A stretch of 64,000 nt of DNA. Origin: Prevotella sp. E13-17. Lineage in GTDB: Bacteria; Bacteroidota; Bacteroidia; Bacteroidales; Bacteroidaceae. Positions 48,437 to 57,761 of the stretch are shown here, piece by piece. The DNA lies in NCBI RefSeq assembly GCF_022024035.1, contig NZ_CP091787.1, forward strand, positions 1,798,001 through 1,862,000. The letters run 5' to 3'. The notes under the pieces are model-generated. The model saw nothing but the letters and a program-made list of their open reading frames with translations, was not told the DNA's origin and did no database searches. Both the position numbers and the translations under genes were made by a program. Position 1 is the first letter of the stretch, and each line of letters opens with the position of its first letter.

Positions 48437-48592
48437 TCAGTTCAGGATATAAGTCTCCTTATTATTAACACGATAGGTATAAGCTATCTGTTTTATGAGT
48501 GTAATCACCTTCTCACTGGGATTCATTTCTTCGGGAGTAAATATCTGCATAGGCCAAAAAATTTTGTTTTGAATCATTTCTTTTATATTCAT
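48437..48592 (-). CDS. Small 51-residue ORF between fmt and rpe
   Basis: Opens at ATG 48592 and ends TGA at 48437. It encodes 51 residues starting MNIKEMIQNKIFWPMQIF and ending NNKETYILN. It fills the fmt-rpe gap with 27 and 28 bases on either side, in the same direction, and its composition (Ile, Lys, Asn, Glu) is protein-like. There is no strong ribosome site. I do not recognise a family. It may be a real small gene of the operon or a chance frame. Confidence 0.5.
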   Translation of the reverse strand: MNIKEMIQNKIFWPMQIFTPEEMNPSEKVITLIKQIAYTYRVNNKETYILN

Positions 48593-48619
48593 AACGTGCA
48601 GACCTATTAATATATTATA

Positions 48620-49591
48620 CTATCGTACAGAAAATTTTTCTATATCTTTCACCCCGTTGAGGAAAGCTGTTGCATCCATTCTTTTTTTACCAGCTAGCTG
48701 CAGTTCTTCTATTTCAAGTAGGTTGTCTTTGCAGCATACGTATAGATGCCTTTTATCTGCTATTAATTGCCTTACATTACCCTTGGAAGGAAGATTGGTC
48801 TTTCTTGTCTTGAATATTTTCATCACCACCTCATGTCCATCGTCATCGGCCATGACAGTCCATGCACCGGGATAAGGTGAGAGCCCACGAATGAAATCGT
48901 ATATTTGCTTGTATGATTTATCCCAATCAATCATACAAGTTTCCTTAAAAATCTTTGGTGCATGATGTAATTCCGCCTCCATCGGCATAGATTGATCGTA
49001 GGCAACAGGATAACCATCCGATTCAACTATTTTCTGAAGCGTGCTCAGGCAAATCTTCGCACCCAAATGCATCAGTCCATTATATACATACTCAACATCC
49101 GCATCGTCAGGAATATCAAAAGACATTTGTTCAATAATGCGTCCTGTATCTATATCATGATCCAAAAAGAAAGTAGTAACTCCTGTTTTCGTTTCGCCAT
49201 TGATAACAGCCCAATTTATAGGTGCTGCACCGCGATATTGAGGCAGTAAAGCAGCATGAACGTTAAACGTACCATATTGGGGCATAGCCCAAACAACCTC
49301 AGGCAACATACGAAAAGCTACAACGACTTGTAAATTGGCATTATAACTCTTCAACTGTTCAATAAAGTTTGAGTCTTTCATCTTCTCTGGCTGAAGCACG
49401 GGAAGTCCTCTGCTTAAAGCATACTGTTTTACAGCCGATGGCTGAAGCACAGAACCATGCCTTCCAACAGGTTTGTCGGGTTGTGTCACTACAGCCACTA
49501 CCTGATAGTTATTTTCAACCAATGCCTGAAGGGTCTCCACCGCAAATTCCGGTGTTCCCATAAATACAATTCTTAAATCTTCTTTTGTCAT
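48620..49591 (-). CDS. fmt: Methionyl-tRNA formyltransferase
   Basis: 323 residues from ATG 49591 (a GTG 12 bases up is possible). The start RIVFMGTPEFAVETL is diagnostic, with the catalytic block FNVHAALLPQYRGAAPINWAVINGE and TGVTTFFLDHDIDTGRII, then the C-terminal OB fold. Third enzyme in the window with this formyl-THF fold, after PurN and PurU. One base separates it from the clc stop. Confidence 0.97.
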   Translation of the reverse strand: MTKEDLRIVFMGTPEFAVETLQALVENNYQVVAVVTQPDKPVGRHGSVLQPSAVKQYALSRGLPVLQPEKMKDSNFIEQLKSYNANLQVVVAFRMLPEVVWAMPQYGTFNVHAALLPQYRGAAPINWAVINGETKTGVTTFFLDHDIDTGRIIEQMSFDIPDDADVEYVYNGLMHLGAKICLSTLQKIVESDGYPVAYDQSMPMEAELHHAPKIFKETCMIDWDKSYKQIYDFIRGLSPYPGAWTVMADDDGHEVVMKIFKTRKTNLPSKGNVRQLIADKRHLYVCCKDNLLEIEELQLAGKKRMDATAFLNGVKDIEKFSVR

Positions 49592-49592
49592 A

Positions 49593-51398
49593 TTATTCCT
49601 CACTCATATCAGCCACCATCTTTCTGTATTGCGTAAACAAACGTTGTCGCGAGATATACCCCTCTAATCGACTCTCGTTGTCAAGCACTGGTAGCCAGTC
49701 TGCATGTGTTTTCTCGAACACCTTCATCACATCTGTCATGGGCGATTGATCACTCAGCACAGCAGCAGGCTCTTGCATCAACTGTCGAGCTGTGAAATGA
49801 TGATATAGTTCTATACGAAACACCACATTGCGTATCTTTGTTATGTCAATCTCGCCTTGCAATATACCACCAGCGTCAAGCACAGGTATTATACTAGTAT
49901 GTGAACGACTTATCTTGTTGACGATGTCGCGCAATTCGGTATCTGGCTCTACGGATAAGTAGTCTTTCTCAACAACGCTGCTCAACTGCATCAGCGTCAA
50001 CACAGCGTGATCGGTATGATGCGTAATCAGTTTTCCTTCTTTAGCTAAACGTGCACTATAAATACTATGCGATTCGAAAATGTTTATCGTTAAGAACGAA
50101 CTAACAGACACAATCATTAATGGCAGAAAAAGACTATACCCACTAGTCAGCTCTGCTATCAGGAAGATGCCAGTCAACGGTGCATGCATCACTCCCGACA
50201 TCACTCCAGCCATACCCATCAGCGCAAAGTTTTTCTCTGGAACATGGACACCTATCTGATAGATATTCCACAGACGAGAGAAAAGGAAGCCGCTGTAGCA
50301 TCCAACAAACAAACTGGGAGCGAAAGTTCCACCACAGCCACCTGCACCATTTGTTGCCGATGTTGCAAAAACCTTGGTCAACAAAACTAATGCAATGTAT
50401 ATAATCAACCAATGACTATGGCCCGCGAAGAGTGAATTATTCAAAATTGCATCCCAATCAGATTCATCCGTACCGTTTATCAACAGATTGATAGAATCAT
50501 AGCCCTCTCCAAATAATGCGGGAAAAAGGAATATAAGCCCACTCAACAAAGCGCCACCCAATATCAGTTTGACGTAGGTGTGGTTCTTCAGTCTGGCAAA
50601 GACACCCTCGCAAAAACTCATGGTTCTGATAAAATACAGACTTACCAAACCACAGAAAACACCTAAAAAAATACAGGCAGGAATACGTTCAATCGTCCAT
50701 TCATCATCAAGATGAAATGTAAACAATGCATCTCCACCACTTAAAATATACGTAAAACAAGTTGCAGTAACACACGACACCAAGATTGGCATTAAAGAAG
50801 CCATTGTCAGGTCTATCATCAACACTTCAAGCGTGAACACCAATCCTGCAATAGGAGCCTTAAAGATACCCGCTATAGCACCTGCTGCACCACAACCCAC
50901 AAGCAGCATCATGGTCTTTCGATCTAATCCAAACACTTTTCCGAGATTGCTTCCTATGGCTGAGCCTGTCAGTACTATAGGAGCCTCTGCTCCAACGGAA
51001 CCGCCAAAGCCTATAGTTATGGCTGACGCTATAACAGATGTCCAGGTATTGTGTACTTTTAAGCGTGAACGATTCGAACTGATAGCATATAAGATACGAG
51101 TAATACCATGCGAGATATTATCCTTCACCACATACTTAATAAAAAGCATCGTTAAAAAGATACCAACAACCGGATAAACCAGATATAGCCAATTGTACGA
51201 TTCTGAGTTAAAAGAACTGGTTAGAAAATAACCTATCTGCCTTATTATCGAGTGAAGTACAAAAGCAGCAACTGCTGCCAACAGACCTATCCAAAAGGCC
51301 AATACGAGCACAAGCATGCGCTCGCTGATATAGTGCTCTCGTAAAACATTCAAGCGCGAGAGCCACGATGAAGATATGTCAGTTGATGCATCTTTCAT
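49593..51398 (-). CDS. ClC-family chloride channel/antiporter with CBS domains
   Basis: 601 residues: about 450 of ClC membrane core and then two CBS domains (DYLSVEPDTELRDIVNKISRSHTSIIPVLD; MQEPAAVLSDQSPMTDVMKVFEKTHADWLPVLD). The gating Glu is present in GGSVGAEAPIVL (GREGP in E. coli) and the Phe motif in GGCGGTFAPSLFVG. The central-Ser motif (GSGIP) is replaced by the unusual NISHGITRIL, so ion preference may differ. The start ATG is at 51398. It lies between a small acidic protein gene and fmt. Confidence 0.93.
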   Translation of the reverse strand: MKDASTDISSSWLSRLNVLREHYISERMLVLVLAFWIGLLAAVAAFVLHSIIRQIGYFLTSSFNSESYNWLYLVYPVVGIFLTMLFIKYVVKDNISHGITRILYAISSNRSRLKVHNTWTSVIASAITIGFGGSVGAEAPIVLTGSAIGSNLGKVFGLDRKTMMLLVGCGAAGAIAGIFKAPIAGLVFTLEVLMIDLTMASLMPILVSCVTATCFTYILSGGDALFTFHLDDEWTIERIPACIFLGVFCGLVSLYFIRTMSFCEGVFARLKNHTYVKLILGGALLSGLIFLFPALFGEGYDSINLLINGTDESDWDAILNNSLFAGHSHWLIIYIALVLLTKVFATSATNGAGGCGGTFAPSLFVGCYSGFLFSRLWNIYQIGVHVPEKNFALMGMAGVMSGVMHAPLTGIFLIAELTSGYSLFLPLMIVSVSSFLTINIFESHSIYSARLAKEGKLITHHTDHAVLTLMQLSSVVEKDYLSVEPDTELRDIVNKISRSHTSIIPVLDAGGILQGEIDITKIRNVVFRIELYHHFTARQLMQEPAAVLSDQSPMTDVMKVFEKTHADWLPVLDNESRLEGYISRQRLFTQYRKMVADMSEE

Positions 51399-51416
51399 CA
51401 AGAATATGATCGATGT

Positions 51417-51857
51417 CTAGTTTTTTAATAGTTTTTCCAAAAAGGTGTTCAATTCTTCATCCAAGCCTTCCATCAAGTTTGGATCAATAATCACCGTATC
51501 GTCATCTACAACATATAGTTCTGCGACATGTTCGGAGTCGTCGTTCTCCAATACAAAAGAATATGGCTTTAGAATAGAAAGGTTTTCTATCAATTCTTTT
51601 TGCAATACGATACATTGACGAATATCCTTAGCTATAACATCATAGAAATCATCATCCTTATTATCTATCCATTGCTCTACCACACAGCGAGTCAATTCTT
51701 TGTCATCATCATCAAAAGCTAACAATTCACCTGTATCCTGCGACACACGAATATGAATATCTGTCATTAAAGCTGCCTCATCGTTTTTAGGAAACTTTTC
51801 TGCTACTTTTCTAATAGCACGTTGTATCTGCTGCATGGTACTTTCTGTTGCTTTCAT
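51417..51857 (-). CDS. Small acidic protein, unknown
   Basis: 146 residues from ATG 51857 (a TTG at 51872 also opens the frame). Strongly acidic, with TDIHIRVSQDTGELLAFDDDDKELTRCVVEQWIDN in the middle and DEELNTFLEKLLKN at the end. No signal peptide or membrane helix. I recognise no function, but it has a good -7 box and sits 18 bases before clc, so it belongs to the clc-fmt-rpe operon. Confidence 0.8.
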   Translation of the reverse strand: MKATESTMQQIQRAIRKVAEKFPKNDEAALMTDIHIRVSQDTGELLAFDDDDKELTRCVVEQWIDNKDDDFYDVIAKDIRQCIVLQKELIENLSILKPYSFVLENDDSEHVAELYVVDDDTVIIDPNLMEGLDEELNTFLEKLLKN

Positions 51858-51881
51858 ATGCTTTTCTATCAAATATCACTG

Positions 51882-51889
51882 CAAAAATA
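51882..51889 (-). promoter_or_regulatory. -7 box for the small acidic protein-clc-fmt-rpe operon
   Basis: TATTTTTG on the minus strand, 24 bases before the ATG at 51857, divergent from the rseC promoter. Confidence 0.55.
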
Positions 51890-51973
51890 TCAAAAAAAAA
51901 TTGTATGTGCAAATAAATGCGGAAAATATTTAAAAAATCCAATATTTTCTGCGCAAGAATCCCCAATTTATTG

Positions 51974-51981
51974 TATCTTTG
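51974..51981 (+). promoter_or_regulatory. -7 box for rseC-rnf operon
   Basis: TATCTTTG ends 8 bases before the rseC ATG at 51990, predicting a leaderless transcript for the first gene of the Rnf operon. Confidence 0.6.
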
Positions 51982-51989
51982 CCTGCAAT

Positions 51990-52406
51990 ATGGAACAAGT
52001 AGTACGTCACGAAGGCATTGTGTTATCTGCCTCAGATGAACATGTAAGAATAAAAATTGTGCAGCATTCGTCTTGCGCATCTTGCCAAGTGTCATCCCGA
52101 TGTCAGCTATCTGAGTCAAAGGAGAAAATTATCGAAGTCTTCGATACACATGCCTCAACCTATCAAACAGGCACCCCCGTTGTCGTGTGTGTCACGCGTC
52201 ATGTGGCCCTGCGGGCACTACTGCTGAGCTTTATTCTACCATTATTCATCCTCTTAACAACTTTATCGGTTTTCCTGTGGCAATCTTTCAATGAAGGCAT
52301 AGCCTCGTTATTAGCACTCGGCTCATTACTCCCCTACTACGGACTTCTATGGATATTTCGCAGAAAAATTGCAAAAACAGTTAGTTTCCACCTAGAACAT
52401 GCCTAA
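51990..52406 (+). CDS. rseC: RseC-family (SoxR reducing system) protein
   Basis: 138 residues starting MEQVVRHEGIV. Three cysteines at 29, 32 and 38 (CASCQVSSRC) form the RseC metal-site pattern, followed by two membrane helices (ALRALLLSFILPLFILLTTL; GIASLLALGSLLPYYGLLWIF). RseC helps the Rnf-like complex reduce SoxR in enterobacteria; in Bacteroidota it heads the rnf operon, as here. The next gene is rnfB 36 bases on. Confidence 0.92.
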   Translation: MEQVVRHEGIVLSASDEHVRIKIVQHSSCASCQVSSRCQLSESKEKIIEVFDTHASTYQTGTPVVVCVTRHVALRALLLSFILPLFILLTTLSVFLWQSFNEGIASLLALGSLLPYYGLLWIFRRKIAKTVSFHLEHA

Positions 52407-52442
52407 AAACAAATAACTTATAAAACTATTAATTAATGCTTT

Positions 52443-53306
52443 ATGAATTCAATTATTATTGCAGTCATTGTACTTGGAGGCATCGCTTTTGTTGCCGCCA
52501 TTGTTCTATACGTCTGCTCTAAAAGGTTTGCGGTATTCGAAGACCCCCGTATTGCTCAAGTGAATAGTTTGCTTCCTGGCGCCAATTGTGGCGGATGTGG
52601 ATTTGCCGGTTGCAAAGCCATGTCCGAAGCACTTGTTAAAGAGTCAGACAAAGGAAGTATAGAAAACCTCAGTTGTCCAGTGGGGGGCACCAAAGTCATG
52701 TCACAAGTGGCCGACCTACTCGGTATAACCGTTGCCAATGGCGATCCACAAGTTGCCGTTGTAAGATGTGATGGAACATGCACGAACCGCCCCCGCACTT
52801 CTCAATATGTCGGCCTACGCTCATGTGCAGCCATGAATACATGCGGTTCGGGCGAGACTGCCTGTGGCTTTGGCTGTCTGGGGTGTGGAGACTGCGTGGA
52901 CGCTTGTCAATTTGATGCAATCCACATGAATGTTGAAACTGGTCTTCCTGTAGTCGATGAAACAAAATGTATAGCTTGCGGTGCCTGCTCCAAGCTCTGC
53001 CCTCGCCACATCATCGAGTTACGCGCTAAAGGTCCCAAGAATCGGCGAATCTACGTCTCGTGCGTCAATCGTGACAAGGGTGCAATTGCGATGAAGGCCT
53101 GTAAGTCTGCATGTATTGGTTGCGGAAAATGTGCTAAAGAATGTAAGTTCGAGGCTATTACAGTAGAAGGAAACCTGTCCTACATCGACTTCAAGAAATG
53201 TCGCCTTTGTAAAAAGTGCGTAGCCGTATGTCCAACAAAAGCCATCATGGCCGTAAATTTTCCGACACCCAAAAACGTTGAAGAAAAAAAGGAGGTAGAA
53301 GCATGA
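52443..53306 (+). CDS. rnfB: Rnf complex subunit B
   Basis: 287 residues: an N-terminal membrane helix, then the RnfB Fe-S module with Cys 49, 52, 57 and 78 (GANCGGCGFAGCKAM ... LSCPVGG), then several ferredoxin motifs (CLGCGDCVDACQFDA, CIACGACSKLCP, CIGCGKCAKECKFEA, CRLCKKCVAVCP). Accepts electrons from ferredoxin. Shares ATGA with rnfC. Confidence 0.96.
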   Translation: MNSIIIAVIVLGGIAFVAAIVLYVCSKRFAVFEDPRIAQVNSLLPGANCGGCGFAGCKAMSEALVKESDKGSIENLSCPVGGTKVMSQVADLLGITVANGDPQVAVVRCDGTCTNRPRTSQYVGLRSCAAMNTCGSGETACGFGCLGCGDCVDACQFDAIHMNVETGLPVVDETKCIACGACSKLCPRHIIELRAKGPKNRRIYVSCVNRDKGAIAMKACKSACIGCGKCAKECKFEAITVEGNLSYIDFKKCRLCKKCVAVCPTKAIMAVNFPTPKNVEEKKEVEA

Positions 53307-54667
53307 AAATCAAGACATTCAGTATTGGTGGAATTCACCCAGAAGAGAATAAGTTGACACACGAGGTACCGACCCAAGTTGCTCCGTTGCCAACTCAGGC
53401 AATTTTCCCTTTATCGCAACACATCGGTGCTCCAGCAAAACCAGTCGTTAAAAAAGGCGATCAAGTGAAGGTTGGCACATTGATAGCCGAGGCTGGTGGT
53501 TTTGTGTCTGCCCCCATCTATTCTTCTGTCAGTGGAACCGTTTCGAAAATAGACGCCGCCATTGATGCTACTGGCTATCGCAAGCCAGCTATTTTCATCA
53601 ATGTTGAAGGTGACGAATGGGAGTCATCAATAGATCGTTCCAACAATCTAGAATTAGTAAGAAACCATCCTGAGCTCACACCGGATGAGATTATCGAACG
53701 TATTAAGAATAGTGGTATTACTGGTATGGGAGGAGCTGGGTTCCCCACTTTTATCAAACTCAGTCCGCCACCAAATACAAAGCCCGAATGTGTGATAATC
53801 AATGCAGTAGAGTGCGAACCATATATCACGGCCGATTATCGCCTAATGCTAGAACACAGCGACGAAATTTTGATTGGCTTGGAGTTGCTAATGAAAGCGG
53901 CTAAGGTGAAAAGAGGTTTTATTGGCATAGAAACCAACAAACCTGCAGCAATAGAACTCTTTACACATAAATGTGCCGATGTCTTCGACACTACTGAATA
54001 TCAGGTTGAGGTAGTTCCTCTTCAACAGCGTTATCCTCAGGGCGGTGAAAAACAATTAGTCGATGCCGTTATAGGTCGTCAGGTTCCTGCCCCTCCAGCC
54101 ATTCCTGTCAACGTTGGAGCAATTGTTCAGAATGTTGGCACTGTCTATGCTGTCTATGAGGCAGTTATGAAACGAAAGCCACTATTCGAACGCTATACTA
54201 CCGTAACAGGCAAACAGCTATCAAAGCCTACGAACTATCTAGTGCGAATGGGAACACCTATTCAATTACTCATAGATCTCTGTGGAGGTATGCCTGAGGA
54301 CGACAATAAAGTATTGGCAGGCGGTCCCATGATGGGCAAGGCTCTTATTTCTACAGAGGTCCCCATCTGCAAGGGAACTAATGCCGTAACGATTCTCTCT
54401 GGTGATGAGGCACGTCGTCAAACACCTCAGCCTTGCATTCGATGTGCCAAATGCGTCGCTGTATGTCCGATGGGGTTAGAACCCTATCTTCTGGCTAAGC
54501 TTTCTGCACACAGAGATTGGGAACATGCCGAACACGATGGCATAACCAGTTGTATAGAGTGCGGTTCGTGTCAATTCACCTGTCCAGCTCATCGTCCAAT
54601 ATTAGACAACATCCGTCTGGGCAAAAGCAGCGTCATGAATATTATTAAATTAAGACAAACGAAATGA
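53303..54667 (+). CDS. rnfC: Rnf complex subunit C
   Basis: 454 residues of the soluble NADH/FMN-side subunit. The N-terminal barrel-sandwich part (KKGDQVKVGTLIAEAGGFVSAPIYSSVSGTV) is followed by the SLBB/FMN region (GITGMGGAGFPTFIKL) and two 4Fe-4S motifs (CIRCAKCVAVCPMGLEP and CIECGSCQFTCPAHRP). It should exchange electrons with NAD. Overlaps rnfD by 4 bases. Confidence 0.96.
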   Translation: MKIKTFSIGGIHPEENKLTHEVPTQVAPLPTQAIFPLSQHIGAPAKPVVKKGDQVKVGTLIAEAGGFVSAPIYSSVSGTVSKIDAAIDATGYRKPAIFINVEGDEWESSIDRSNNLELVRNHPELTPDEIIERIKNSGITGMGGAGFPTFIKLSPPPNTKPECVIINAVECEPYITADYRLMLEHSDEILIGLELLMKAAKVKRGFIGIETNKPAAIELFTHKCADVFDTTEYQVEVVPLQQRYPQGGEKQLVDAVIGRQVPAPPAIPVNVGAIVQNVGTVYAVYEAVMKRKPLFERYTTVTGKQLSKPTNYLVRMGTPIQLLIDLCGGMPEDDNKVLAGGPMMGKALISTEVPICKGTNAVTILSGDEARRQTPQPCIRCAKCVAVCPMGLEPYLLAKLSAHRDWEHAEHDGITSCIECGSCQFTCPAHRPILDNIRLGKSSVMNIIKLRQTK

Positions 54668-55665
54668 AACAGCTAATAATATCACTTTCGCCACATGTCC
54701 ATGGACGCGACACCGTAGAGCGTAACATGTATGGCGTAATCATAGCCTTGTTGCCAACATTGCTAGTATCATTTTTCTATTTTGGAATAGGATCTGCCAT
54801 CGTCTGTTTTTCCAGCGTTGCTGCATGCATATTCTTCGAATGGTTTATAGGCAAGTACATCATGGGGCGCAAAACATGCAGTATTCATGATGGATCGGCT
54901 GCATTAACAGGTCTGTTGTTAGGATTAAACCTACCCTCTAACCTACCTATTTGGATTATCATCATAGGTGCACTATTTGCCATTGGTGTAGCTAAGATGA
55001 CATTTGGCGGTCTAGGCAACAACATCTTCAATCCAGCTTTGATCGGTCGCTGTGTACTTCTTGTTGCCTTTCCTGCCCAGATGACAAGTTGGCCCCAACC
55101 TGGCCAGCTATGGCAATACACTCATGCCGTAACCGGAGCGACACCGTTGTCTGTCATGAAGCAAGCAATTCATACAGGAGATGCAAGCATACTCGATCAG
55201 TTGCCCAATGCTTTCCACCTATTATTAGGCGACCATTCCATTGGAGGCGGTGCTGGAACAGTAGGCGAAATTTGCGGATTGGCCCTCATATTGGGTTTCG
55301 CTTTCATGTTGTGGCGTCGCATCATCACTTGGCACATTCCCGTCAGCATCATTGCAACGGTATTTGTGCTCAGTGCCATAATGCACATGTATAATCCTAT
55401 TTATGCGGATCCCACCACCGTCATCCTGAGTGGCGGACTTTTGTTAGGGGCCATCTATATGGCCACGGATTATGTTACATCACCAATGACTCCACGCGGT
55501 CAACTCATTTATGGCGTCTGCATCGGTCTGCTCACGATAGTCATTCGAAACTGGGGCGCTTATCCTGAAGGTATGTCTTTTGCCATTCTCATCATGAATG
55601 GCTTCACACCTCTCATCAACAACTACGTTAAACCAAAACGATTCGGAGAGGAGGTAAAAAAATGA
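54664..55665 (+). CDS. rnfD: Rnf complex subunit D
   Basis: 333-residue membrane subunit (RnfD/NqrB family). The covalent FMN site is the Thr in AVTGATPLSVMK; membrane helices include GTVGEICGLALILGFAFMLW. It forms part of the ion channel. Overlaps rnfG by 4 bases. Confidence 0.96.
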   Translation: MKQLIISLSPHVHGRDTVERNMYGVIIALLPTLLVSFFYFGIGSAIVCFSSVAACIFFEWFIGKYIMGRKTCSIHDGSAALTGLLLGLNLPSNLPIWIIIIGALFAIGVAKMTFGGLGNNIFNPALIGRCVLLVAFPAQMTSWPQPGQLWQYTHAVTGATPLSVMKQAIHTGDASILDQLPNAFHLLLGDHSIGGGAGTVGEICGLALILGFAFMLWRRIITWHIPVSIIATVFVLSAIMHMYNPIYADPTTVILSGGLLLGAIYMATDYVTSPMTPRGQLIYGVCIGLLTIVIRNWGAYPEGMSFAILIMNGFTPLINNYVKPKRFGEEVKK

Positions 55666-56261
55666 GAAAAATAGAATCAACATTATTAAATATGGTTATG
55701 GTGCTCACAGGTGTAGCCATTGTGATGGGCATCGTGTTGGCAGGCGTTAACCATATCACCAGTGGGCCCATCGCTTTTCAACAGCAAAAAGCATTAGCCG
55801 ATGGTATCAAGGCGGTGATGAATGCCGACGATGTCAGCGTTAGCCATATTGATACCATACAACAGAACGACATTAGTGGTAAACCACAGTTATTCGTTGT
55901 GTATCATAACGAACATGGTGTAGCCGTAGAAAGCTCGACCAACGGATTTGGTGGTAAATTGCGTGTGTTGGTTGGTTTTAACCATCAGGGCACAATCCTG
56001 GGTTACACGATTTTGGAACATGCCGAAACACCAGGACTGGGTGCAAAGGTTACTGATTGGTTTCAGAGCGGAAATAAAAGATCTATCATCGGTCTGTCTC
56101 CCGACGAGCCCCTCGCTGTATCAAAGGATGGTGGCACAATAGATGCCATTACCGCTTCGACCATCACTAGTCGTGCATTTCTCTCGGCTGTCAACAGTGC
56201 ATATCGTGCCTATAAGACACTGCCAACAGATGCTGAAACAGCAGCCACTCAACATAAATAA
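55662..56261 (+). CDS. rnfG: Rnf complex subunit G
   Basis: 199 residues: one N-terminal membrane helix and a periplasmic FMN-binding domain. The FMN site is IDAITASTITSRAF, matching the (S/T)GATxT-type motif with Ala-Ser in place of Gly-Ala; the C-terminal Thr is the FMN acceptor. The other family block is GYTILEHAETPGLGAKV. Typical length. Confidence 0.95.
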   Translation: MRKIESTLLNMVMVLTGVAIVMGIVLAGVNHITSGPIAFQQQKALADGIKAVMNADDVSVSHIDTIQQNDISGKPQLFVVYHNEHGVAVESSTNGFGGKLRVLVGFNHQGTILGYTILEHAETPGLGAKVTDWFQSGNKRSIIGLSPDEPLAVSKDGGTIDAITASTITSRAFLSAVNSAYRAYKTLPTDAETAATQHK

Positions 56262-56281
56262 TAATAAGGAGAAATAATGAT

Positions 56282-56866
56282 ATGAAAGCAATACAAATTA
56301 TCAAGAACGGCATCATCAAAGACAATCCAACCTTTGTGCTGATGCTTGGTATGTGTCCTACACTTGCTACAACCACATCGGCCATCAATGGTATGTCAAT
56401 GGGCCTTGCCACAATGGCTGTTCTTATCTGCACTAATGTGGTCATCTCGTGTTTGAAAAACATCACTCCCGACAAGGTTCGCATACCAGTATTCATCGTG
56501 GTGATTGCAGCATTTGTAACCATCCTACAAATGATCATTCGAGCATATCTGCCCACTATTGACAAAGCATTGGGTCTGTTTATCCCACTCATTGTCGTAA
56601 ACTGTATCATCTTGGGGCGTGCAGAAGCATTTGCTTCTAAACAAACGCCATTGGCATCACTTTTCGATGGTGTAGGTATTGGAATAGGATTCACTTTAGC
56701 ACTCACACTGTTGGGTATGCTTCGCGAATTGTTGGGTGCTGGGGCACTCTTCGGTTGTACCATTATACCCGAGCAATACAACATTCTGCTCTTCGTTTTG
56801 GCTCCTGGTGCCTTCATCACCCTCGGCTATCTCATTGCATTAGTAAGAAAAGCAACAGAACGATGA
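56282..56866 (+). CDS. rnfE: Rnf complex subunit E
   Basis: 194-residue membrane subunit with six helices (RnfE/NqrD type). The start KAIQIIKNGIIKDNPTFVLMLGMCPTLA holds a conserved Cys, and NCIILGRAEAFASK holds the second half-motif of a membrane Fe-S centre shared with RnfA. An AAGGAG ribosome site lies at 56267-56272. Confidence 0.95.
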   Translation: MKAIQIIKNGIIKDNPTFVLMLGMCPTLATTTSAINGMSMGLATMAVLICTNVVISCLKNITPDKVRIPVFIVVIAAFVTILQMIIRAYLPTIDKALGLFIPLIVVNCIILGRAEAFASKQTPLASLFDGVGIGIGFTLALTLLGMLRELLGAGALFGCTIIPEQYNILLFVLAPGAFITLGYLIALVRKATER

Positions 56867-56935
56867 AATCGCATTTCATTTTCGCCACTCTGCTTTTACA
56901 AAGAAAATAATATTAATAACGCATTAATTAAGTAT

Positions 56936-57511
56936 ATGGAATACTTACTGATTTTTATAAGTGCCGTCTTTGTTAACAATATCGTTTTAGCACAATTCCT
57001 AGGTATCTGCCCCTTTTTGGGCGTATCTAAGAAGATTGACACTTCATTGGGTATGTCGGCAGCAGTAGCCTTTGTTATGGTTTTAGCCACATTAGTGACT
57101 TGGCTAGTACAGAGCTACTTACTAGTGCCGTTACATCTGGAGTATTTGCAGACCATTGCTTTTATACTTATCATTGCCTCACTCGTACAAATGATAGAGA
57201 TTGTTTTAAAAAAAGTATCTCCAGCTCTCTATCAGGCGCTGGGCATCTTCCTTCCCCTTATCACCACCAATTGCGCCGTATTGGGTGTAGCCATCTTGGT
57301 CATTCAGAAGGAGATGTCGCTCGTACACTCAGTAGTGTATGCACTTTCCACAGCCATTGGCTTTGGTTTAGCCCTTACTGTTTTTGCTGGTATTCGAGAA
57401 CAGTTGGCACTAAACGACATCCCAAAGGGGATGCAAGGTATGGCTATCGTTCTAGTCACTGCAGGACTACTCAGCCTTGCCTTTATGGGATTCTCGGGTA
57501 TTGGAAACTAA
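56936..57511 (+). CDS. rnfA: Rnf complex subunit A
   Basis: 191-residue membrane subunit, homologous to RnfE. It contains NNIVLAQFLGICPFLGVSKK and ITTNCAVLGVAILVIQ, the inverted-repeat partners with conserved Cys. The gap from rnfE is 69 bases, larger than in the rest of the operon. It closes the B-C-D-G-E-A set, so all six Rnf subunits are present in this cluster. Confidence 0.96.
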   Translation: MEYLLIFISAVFVNNIVLAQFLGICPFLGVSKKIDTSLGMSAAVAFVMVLATLVTWLVQSYLLVPLHLEYLQTIAFILIIASLVQMIEIVLKKVSPALYQALGIFLPLITTNCAVLGVAILVIQKEMSLVHSVVYALSTAIGFGLALTVFAGIREQLALNDIPKGMQGMAIVLVTAGLLSLAFMGFSGIGN

Positions 57512-57533
57512 ACGAGTATTTTTCAATCACAAC

Positions 57534-57589
57534 AACAGATGATAGATATTGTTAGAAATAAAGCGAATACAACATATCTATCATCTGTT
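57534..57589 (+). terminator. rnfA terminator
   Basis: A perfect 16-bp inverted repeat (57534-57549 with 57574-57589; stem core CAGATGATAGATAT) around a 24-base loop, followed by TTTATTTAG. It lies 22 bases after the rnfA stop. Confidence 0.7.
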
Positions 57590-57761
57590 TTATTTAGAGG
57601 AACATGTGACAATTGATATATAAGGATAAATAATATATTGATTTTAAAACAACTGGAGAGTTGACAAAGTAGCAAAACAATAAGATTGGAGTTACAAGAC
57701 TAAACGAATCACAGCCCAATTTAGTCGAACCTTTATTCTCAGACTAAAAGGATACGCATTC

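Noticed and set aside
56191..56820. A 209-codon frame on the minus strand opposite rnfE
   Set aside because: The plus strand encodes a textbook RnfE with a ribosome site; the antisense frame has low-complexity composition and no start signal.
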